NCBI GenBank assembly: GCA_934234185.1
Contig: CAKQHO010000119.1
Coordinates: forward strand, 1-10,557
Direction: 5' to 3'
Length of the DNA stretch: 10,557 bases
Source of the DNA: an uncultured Psychrobacillus sp.
GTDB taxonomy: Bacteria; Bacillota; Bacilli; Bacillales_A; Planococcaceae
Below the pieces are notes generated by a model that had not been told where the DNA came from, ran no database searches, and was given only the letters and a program-made list of their open reading frames with translations. The position numbers were made by a program, and so were the translations under genes. Positions 6,771 to 10,557 of this stretch are shown here, one piece after another (positions within the stretch are counted from its first letter, which is position 1; each line of letters opens with the position of its first letter).

Positions 6771-7460
6771 GTGAACGCAAAAAATTTGTCAGAAAGACTC
6801 AAAAGGGTAGCATCTTTTGTAGAAAAAAACACAATTTTAGCTGATATAGGTAGTGATCATGCTTATTTACCATGCTATCTTGTACATAACAAGGTGATTA
6901 CTAAAGCCATCGCAGGCGAAGTGGTAAAGGGTCCCTTTGAATCTGCTCAAAAGCAAGTAAAGAGTGAAAAACTGGAACATCATATAGAGGTTCGTTTTGG
7001 AAATGGGTTAGCAGTAATTCAGGAAGAGGACCTGGTAGAAACAGTAACAATTGCTGGTATGGGAGGTCCTTTGATTGCATCGATACTTAAGGCAGGGGAA
7101 GATAAGCTAGGAACAGTTGAAACGCTTATCCTACAACCAAATATCCATGCCAAAGTAATACGTGAATGGGCCCAGGCAAATGACTGGAACATCGTGAATG
7201 AGGTTATTTTAGAGGAGAATGACAAAATTTATGAAATAATTGTTCTAAAACGAGGGAAAATGGTACTCTCAGACAAAGAATTATTGTTAGGTCCTTTATT
7301 GATAAAAGAAAAATCTTCTATTTTCCAGAAAAAATGGTCTACGGAGTTAAAAGAATGGGAACGTATTAAAGAACAGCTTCAACAAATTTCTTCCAAAGAA
7401 GTCGTAGAAAAATTAGAGGAGCTAAATCAAAAAATATCCTTTGTAAAGGAGCTGCTATAA
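6771..7460 (+). CDS. trmK: tRNA (adenine(22)-N1)-methyltransferase TrmK
   Basis: TrmK methylates N1 of A22 in the D-loop of tRNAs such as tRNA-Ser, using S-adenosylmethionine. The 229-residue protein has the Rossmann-type cofactor motif ADIGSDHAYLP (24-34), IAGEV (47-51), the AGMGG loop (95-99) and LQPN (121-124), followed by a helical, probably coiled-coil C-terminal part (about 180-229), as in YqfN of B. subtilis. The GTG start is preceded by an ideal site (AGGAGGTG, 6756-6763) at seven bases. The stop TAA is immediately followed by the yqfO ATG with no intervening base, so the two are translated from one message. Confidence 0.94.
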   Translation: MNAKNLSERLKRVASFVEKNTILADIGSDHAYLPCYLVHNKVITKAIAGEVVKGPFESAQKQVKSEKLEHHIEVRFGNGLAVIQEEDLVETVTIAGMGGPLIASILKAGEDKLGTVETLILQPNIHAKVIREWAQANDWNIVNEVILEENDKIYEIIVLKRGKMVLSDKELLLGPLLIKEKSSIFQKKWSTELKEWERIKEQLQQISSKEVVEKLEELNQKISFVKELL

Positions 7461-8579
7461 ATGAAGGAAGTGAACGGTCAATATCTTATCTCTCTATTCG
7501 AACATTGGGCACCTAAGAGTCTTGCGGTAGATGACGACCCAGTTGGTCTTCAAATAGGCACTTTAAACAAGACAGTGACAAAGGTATTAGTAACATTAGA
7601 CGTCAACCATGAGGTGGTAGACGAGGCTATAAGGGAAGGGTGCGAATTGATTATTGCACATCATCCCCCCATCTATACAAAGATGAAGCACCTACGTACA
7701 GATTTGCCTCAAGGTGCTTTAATTGAGAAGCTAATCAAACATAACATTGCAGTATATGCCGCCCATACTAATTTAGATATCGCAACAGGAGGAGTAAATG
7801 ATCTCTTAGCGCGACAGCTTGAATTAGAGGATATACAAATTTTGAAGGAAACAAGTTCAGAAAAGCTGATGAACTTAATCGTTTTCACGCCAAAGGATTC
7901 TACTGAAAAAGTTCGCAAAGCTCTAGCAGAAGCTGGTGCGGGTCATATCGGAGACTACGAAAGCTGTTCTTACACAACGGAGGGTCAAGGAAGATTTCGC
8001 CCATTAGAAAATTCGGATCCCTACATTGGTAAAAAGGACGAACTGACGGTTGTAGAAGAGGATAAAGTAGAGGTAGTATTTCCAGTAGCCATTAAAAATA
8101 AAGTATTAAAGGCTCTACTTGTTAATCATCCATACGAGGAGCCTGCATATAACTTAATTGCTCTAGAAACAGAAATAAATAAAAAGGGCCTAGGTAGAAT
8201 TGGGAGACTTCCAGCAGGTATAACACTTCGTGAATATGCCTTGACTGTAAAATCAAAGCTAGATGTACCTTTTGTACGTGTAGTTGGTGATTTAAACAAG
8301 GTAGTAGAGAAGGTTGCAGTTTTAGGTGGCGATGGCAATAAATATATACAAATCGCAAAAAGAGCTGGAGCAGATGTCTTTATCACGGGAGATTTATATT
8401 TCCATGTTGCTCAAGATGCCTTAGCCATCGATTTGGCTGTTATAGACCCGGGTCATCATATAGAACAAATTATGAAGACAGGGGTAGCAGATTATATGAA
8501 TGCAGTCTGTCAAAAGAAAAAGCTTACGGTGAACTTTATTCCCTCCAAGCTTTCTACAGAGCCTTTTCAACTGTTATAA
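7461..8579 (+). CDS. yqfO: YqfO, Nif3-like dinuclear metal-centre hexameric protein
   Basis: This member of the NIF3/DUF34 family is 372 residues, the long Bacillus form. Metal-site residues are split between the ends: HH (67-68) in AHHPPI, the AHTNLD segment (101-106), and H332/H333 with E335 in DPGHHIEQ. Between about 133 and 240 lies the PII-like inserted domain with GHIGDYESCSY (161-171) and NHPYEEPAYN (222-231). The family is often annotated as GTP cyclohydrolase I type 2, but its biochemical role is unsettled. Translation follows trmK directly, with the site AAAGGAG (7445-7451) inside trmK. The pairing with a tRNA methyltransferase is conserved in Bacilli from memory. The next gene, ispH, is convergent. 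Confidence 0.93.
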   Translation: MKEVNGQYLISLFEHWAPKSLAVDDDPVGLQIGTLNKTVTKVLVTLDVNHEVVDEAIREGCELIIAHHPPIYTKMKHLRTDLPQGALIEKLIKHNIAVYAAHTNLDIATGGVNDLLARQLELEDIQILKETSSEKLMNLIVFTPKDSTEKVRKALAEAGAGHIGDYESCSYTTEGQGRFRPLENSDPYIGKKDELTVVEEDKVEVVFPVAIKNKVLKALLVNHPYEEPAYNLIALETEINKKGLGRIGRLPAGITLREYALTVKSKLDVPFVRVVGDLNKVVEKVAVLGGDGNKYIQIAKRAGADVFITGDLYFHVAQDALAIDLAVIDPGHHIEQIMKTGVADYMNAVCQKKKLTVNFIPSKLSTEPFQLL

Positions 8580-8630
8580 ACTAGTGCTCTCATAATTAGG
8601 TACATGGTTAGTTTGGGATAAGAGCTAGGT

Positions 8631-8675
8631 AAAAAAGCTTCCCGCCATTTTACCGAAGGGAAGCTTCATATTTTT
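8631..8675. terminator. Terminator-like hairpin near the yqfO end
   Basis: AAGCTTCCC (8635-8643) pairs with GGGAAGCTT (8658-8666) around a 14-base loop. On the - strand it is followed at once by six T residues; on the + strand the T run (8671-8675) comes after CATA. It may stop transcripts from either side, as backup to the hairpin at 8778. Confidence 0.6.
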
Positions 8676-8702
8676 AAAAGGCCGTTTGAAAAGTTGACCC
8701 CT

Positions 8703-8748
8703 TTGCTCCTTTGATGGTGGCATTTTAATGTGACCACCACAGGAGCAA
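8703..8748. repeat. Imperfect inverted repeat, function unknown
   Basis: TTGCTCCT (8703-8710) pairs with AGGAGCAA (8741-8748) and TGGTGG (8715-8720) with CCACCA (8734-8739), separated by a TTGA bulge and a single C. There is no T tract on either side, so this is not a simple terminator. It might be part of a longer RNA fold or a protein site. Confidence 0.6.
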
Positions 8749-8776
8749 TGCTACATAGCGAATATCTGTAAAAGAA

Positions 8777-8824
8777 GAAAGGGGTATCCCATAAGTTTTT
8801 TACTTATGGGATACCCCTTTTATT
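8777..8824. terminator. Strong, probably bidirectional terminator between yqfO and ispH
   Basis: AAAGGGGTATCCCATAAGT (8778-8796) is exactly complementary to the segment 8802-8820, a 19-bp stem with a five-T loop, extended by one G-U pair. The + side ends in TTTTATT, while on the - strand the stem is followed by CTTCTTTT. Placement between convergent genes suggests it stops both. Confidence 0.85.
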
Positions 8825-8945
8825 GTCCAGCTCCAGCGCCTTACCACGCAACGTCAAATGAAAACCGTCTGCAGTGGTCAAGTGCCTCCTCGCCGTCCTA
8901 CATTTGCTAGTCGGGAAAGACATAGACGCTTATGCCTTTCTATCT
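8824..8945. repeat. Candidate copy of a dispersed Bacillaceae intergenic repeat
   Basis: The segment opens with TGTCCAGCTCCAGCGCC and closes with CATAGACGCTTATGCCTTT. From memory, intergenic elements in many Bacillaceae genomes start with the same GTCCAGCTCCAGCGCC and end in a matching GGCGCTT-type arm. Here the outer arms AGCGCCT (8835-8841) and AGACGCT (8924-8930) pair with one mismatch, and CAAATG (8855-8860) pairs with CATTTG (8901-8906). Base composition is clearly richer in G and C than the flanks. The identification is by recall of the leading edge only; origin and function are unknown to me. Confidence 0.5.
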
Positions 8946-8953
8946 TCTGTTAA

Positions 8954-9952
8954 TTAATTCCCGTTATTTTGGCTTGAACTAACTGGATAAGGTTCAATGC
9001 GGTCTACAGGTTTTGGAACCTTGATTTTTGGTAAAATCTTCTGGGCTTCTACTTTCTTAGTAGTATCATGGGTTGTAGGGTCATTCGGGTCATACTTTTC
9101 TAAAAATTGAATGACTTCCTTCACGATGGGAGTAGGTGTTGAAGCACCAGCTGTTACTGCAATATGCTGGATATTCTCTAACCACTCTAGCTTTAATTCT
9201 GAAATATCCCCAATACGATAAGAAGGAGTTCCCGCAATTTCTTCTGAAACCTGTGTTAAGCGATTGGAATTGTTACTCATAGGATCTCCGACTACAATTA
9301 GCAATTCTGCCTGACCAGCTTGTTCTGCAACAGCCTCTTGTCGTACCTGGGTTGCAAGACAAATCTCTTTGTGTACCTCTATTTGTGGAAACTTCTCTTT
9401 TAACTTTTCCATTAATTCTGCTACATCCCATTGGGACATAGTAGTTTGGTTCGTTACTAGCAATTTTTCATTTTTAAGGTCTAGATTGTCGATTTCTTCT
9501 ACATTTTGCACTAAATGTACTCTTGATGGAGCAACGCCTATAGCTCCTTCAGGCTCGGGATGTCCTTTTTTTCCGATATAAATTATGTCGAATCCTTCTG
9601 CTGTTTTTTCTCTAATCAGGTCGTGGGTAACTGTCACATCCGGACAAGTTGCATCAATAGAGACTAGCCCTTTTTTCCGAGCAAGCTCTTTTACCTCTGG
9701 AGAGACTCCATGAGCAGTGAAAATAACAGTTCCAGATTCTACTTTATTTAAAATATCTAAACGGTTGGCTCCGTCAAGTGTGATAATTCCATCCTTTTCA
9801 AAGGCATCCGTTACATGTTTGTTGTGCACAATCATACCAAGTATATATATAGGCCGTGGTAGGGAAGTGTCTAAAGCTGCATTTCTAGCAATTACCATTG
9901 CATCTACAACTCCATAACAGTATCCTCTTGGCGAAATTTTTTGTACAATCAT
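8954..9952 (-). CDS. ispH: 4-hydroxy-3-methylbut-2-enyl diphosphate reductase IspH (LytB)
   Basis: IspH is the last enzyme of the MEP isoprenoid pathway. It reduces HMBPP to IPP and DMAPP with a [4Fe-4S] cluster in the cytosol. The 332-residue protein keeps the three cluster cysteines C12, C103 and C198, the substrate histidines H43, H81 (in AHGV) and H131, the acid E133 in GHPEPEG, and the phosphate-binding SNNSNRL (226-232) and ASTPTP (270-275) segments. It has a C-terminal tail of polar and Pro/Lys-rich residues past about 290, slightly longer than I recall for B. subtilis YqfP. The ATG at 9952 has the site AAGGGAG nine bases upstream and its own promoter. It faces yqfO and shares the terminator zone at 8777-8824. 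Confidence 0.96.
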   Translation of the reverse strand: MIVQKISPRGYCYGVVDAMVIARNAALDTSLPRPIYILGMIVHNKHVTDAFEKDGIITLDGANRLDILNKVESGTVIFTAHGVSPEVKELARKKGLVSIDATCPDVTVTHDLIREKTAEGFDIIYIGKKGHPEPEGAIGVAPSRVHLVQNVEEIDNLDLKNEKLLVTNQTTMSQWDVAELMEKLKEKFPQIEVHKEICLATQVRQEAVAEQAGQAELLIVVGDPMSNNSNRLTQVSEEIAGTPSYRIGDISELKLEWLENIQHIAVTAGASTPTPIVKEVIQFLEKYDPNDPTTHDTTKKVEAQKILPKIKVPKPVDRIEPYPVSSSQNNGN

Positions 9953-9986
9953 TTTTAGAAACTCCCTTCAATACGAGCATACTCCT

Positions 9987-10015
9987 ATTATAACGGAGCA
10001 AAGGGATGATTACAA
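9987..10015 (-). promoter_or_regulatory. Sigma-A promoter of ispH
   Basis: On the - strand, TTGTAA (10015-10010, four of six) is followed after 17 bases by a perfect TATAAT (9992-9987). The start would be near 9980, giving a leader of about 28 bases that includes the AAGGGAG ribosome site. The -35 hexamer begins only five bases after the yqfQ stop. Confidence 0.72.
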
Positions 10016-10019
10016 AGCT

Positions 10020-10557
10020 TTAAAATGGTGGTTGGAAGATACGAGGTAGCGAAGCTCCATTTGATACGGTGGCTGCCGCACGTGCTACCGGGGCAGCGGC
10101 TGCTGTTGTTGTAGCTGCTGTAGCTGCTGTAGCAGCGGTACCGGCAGCTGAAGTTCCGGAGAACCCTTTGTATAATCTTAATAATGCAGGGACATTTTGA
10201 ATCATTGGAGCCCATTGTTTTACCATTGGTGTTAACTGCTGTGCTGTGTTAATAAATTTATCTGCGGTTTGTAAATAAGACATTGCCTTTGCACCTAATC
10301 CAGCAGTAGCTGCAGCACCTGCCAATCCTGCCGCACCGGCAGCTGCCTCTGCACCAGCTGCATTCCCCTGTTGGAAGCCACCAAATGATCCATCAGGAGG
10401 GAATCCACCTGGTCCCTGGTTAAACCCTCCAGGTGGCCCGCCAAAACCTGCACCCCCACCTGGTCCTGGGCCTCCAAAATAGCCTCCTGGTGGTCCCTGA
10501 GGTCCGCCTCCATAATTCGGTCCTGGTGCTACAGCTGGGCTTTGGGTTTCGTTACCT
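10020..10557 (-). CDS. yqfQ: YqfQ/VrrA-like low-complexity protein (5' end outside window)
   Basis: The frame is open from the right edge to the stop at 10020, 178 codons with no convincing start, so the true start lies beyond the window. The first about 60 visible residues are Gly/Pro/Phe-rich with repeated GGF, GPGG and PPGG units, followed by an Ala-rich linker. The core AQQLTPMVKQWAPMIQNVPALLRLYKGF resembles the conserved YqfQ/VrrA segment. A C-terminal Ala/Thr tail (TSAAGTAATAATAATTT onwards) ends LPRIFQPPF. YqfQ is an uncharacterised Bacillus protein, with vrrA of B. anthracis known for variable tandem repeats. Position next to ispH agrees with the Bacillus order. Role unknown; no signal peptide can be judged. 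No terminator lies between its stop and the ispH promoter, so read-through into ispH is likely. Confidence 0.78.
   Translation of the reverse strand, partial: GNETQSPAVAPGPNYGGGPQGPPGGYFGGPGPGGGAGFGGPPGGFNQGPGGFPPDGSFGGFQQGNAAGAEAAAGAAGLAGAAATAGLGAKAMSYLQTADKFINTAQQLTPMVKQWAPMIQNVPALLRLYKGFSGTSAAGTAATAATAATTTAAAAPVARAAATVSNGASLPRIFQPPF
10111..10137. repeat. Nine-base tandem repeat inside yqfQ
   Basis: GTAGCTGCT occurs twice in tandem (10111-10128) and is followed by a diverged third copy, GTAGCAGCG. In the - strand frame each copy encodes an Ala-Ala-Thr-type tripeptide, so copy changes keep the frame. Confidence 0.65.

Larger units (their letters stand above)
8580..8953. other. Gene-free, structured convergent intergenic interval
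   Basis: No credible coding sequence lies in these 374 bases between the yqfO and ispH stops. It holds an AAGCTTCCC hairpin (8635-8666), an imperfect hairpin (8703-8748), a long near-perfect terminator hairpin (8778-8821) and a repeat-like segment (8824-8945). ACCCCTTT at 8697-8704 is repeated at 8813-8820 and is complementary to the left arm of the terminator, giving an alternative pairing. No promoter with acceptable hexamers was found inside, so an independent RNA gene is not shown. Confidence 0.7.

Noticed and set aside
8122..8386. Two overlapping - strand open frames inside yqfO
   Set aside because: They overlap a well-supported gene, lack ribosome sites and resemble no protein I know.
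8581..8628. Inverted repeat GCTCT/AGAGC after the yqfO stop
   Set aside because: The arms are only 5 + 3 bp with a bulge and a 30-base loop; too weak to call.
8694..8729. TTGACC as a -35 of a small RNA promoter in the gap
   Set aside because: No -10 at 15-19 bases; TTTAAT lies at 24 bases.
9987..10002. CTCC...GGAG hairpin between yqfQ and ispH as a terminator
   Set aside because: The stem is only 4 bp with no T tract, and the same bases form the ispH -10 element.
10295..10513. Alternative - strand frame in the yqfQ region with Gln/Asp/Leu-rich translation
   Set aside because: It is a +1 shadow of the Gly/Pro-rich frame, which itself continues open to the window edge and into the conserved core.

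Overview
The window is a low-GC, housekeeping stretch of a Bacillaceae chromosome. CcpN, YqfL, DnaG, SigA, CccA, TrmK, YqfO, IspH and YqfQ are all close to their Bacillus relatives and lie in the familiar sigA neighbourhood. Strong AAGGAGG-type ribosome binding sites, GTG/TTG starts, CcpA-type cre sites and a sigma-H-type promoter fit the same group. A halotolerant-bacillus genus (Oceanobacillus/Virgibacillus-like) is a guess from memory of an intergenic repeat and is not proven here.

Layout on the + strand: 1-165 is the 3' end of ccpN, followed closely by yqfL (177-986), which ends in a terminator. A 209-base gap carries a near-perfect sigma-H promoter in front of dnaG (1196-3025) and sigA (3054-4181). 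SigA is followed by a strong terminator and an unrecognised five-helix membrane protein (4237-4794). Next come a monocistronic acyl-CoA dehydrogenase (5031-6170) with a promoter plus downstream cre site, cccA for cytochrome c550 (6311-6688) with its own cre-like site and terminator, and trmK-yqfO (6771-8579), which abut exactly.

From 8580 to 8953 there is no gene. This stretch between convergent yqfO and ispH holds three hairpins, one a 19-bp probable bidirectional terminator, and a sequence resembling a dispersed intergenic repeat of Bacillaceae. On the - strand, ispH (9952-8954) has a clear promoter. Upstream of it lies yqfQ/vrrA-like coding sequence (10557-10020), open to the window edge and very rich in Gly/Pro and Ala/Thr.

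How the genes relate: CcpN and YqfL form a gluconeogenesis control pair. DnaG and SigA supply replication priming and the main sigma factor from one transcript. The acyl-CoA dehydrogenase and cytochrome c550 are both catabolic/respiratory and both carry likely CcpA sites, so glucose repression probably covers both. I see no phage, transposon, CRISPR or defence system. The most unusual parts are the structured 8580-8953 interval, the orphan membrane protein and the sigma-H promoter.
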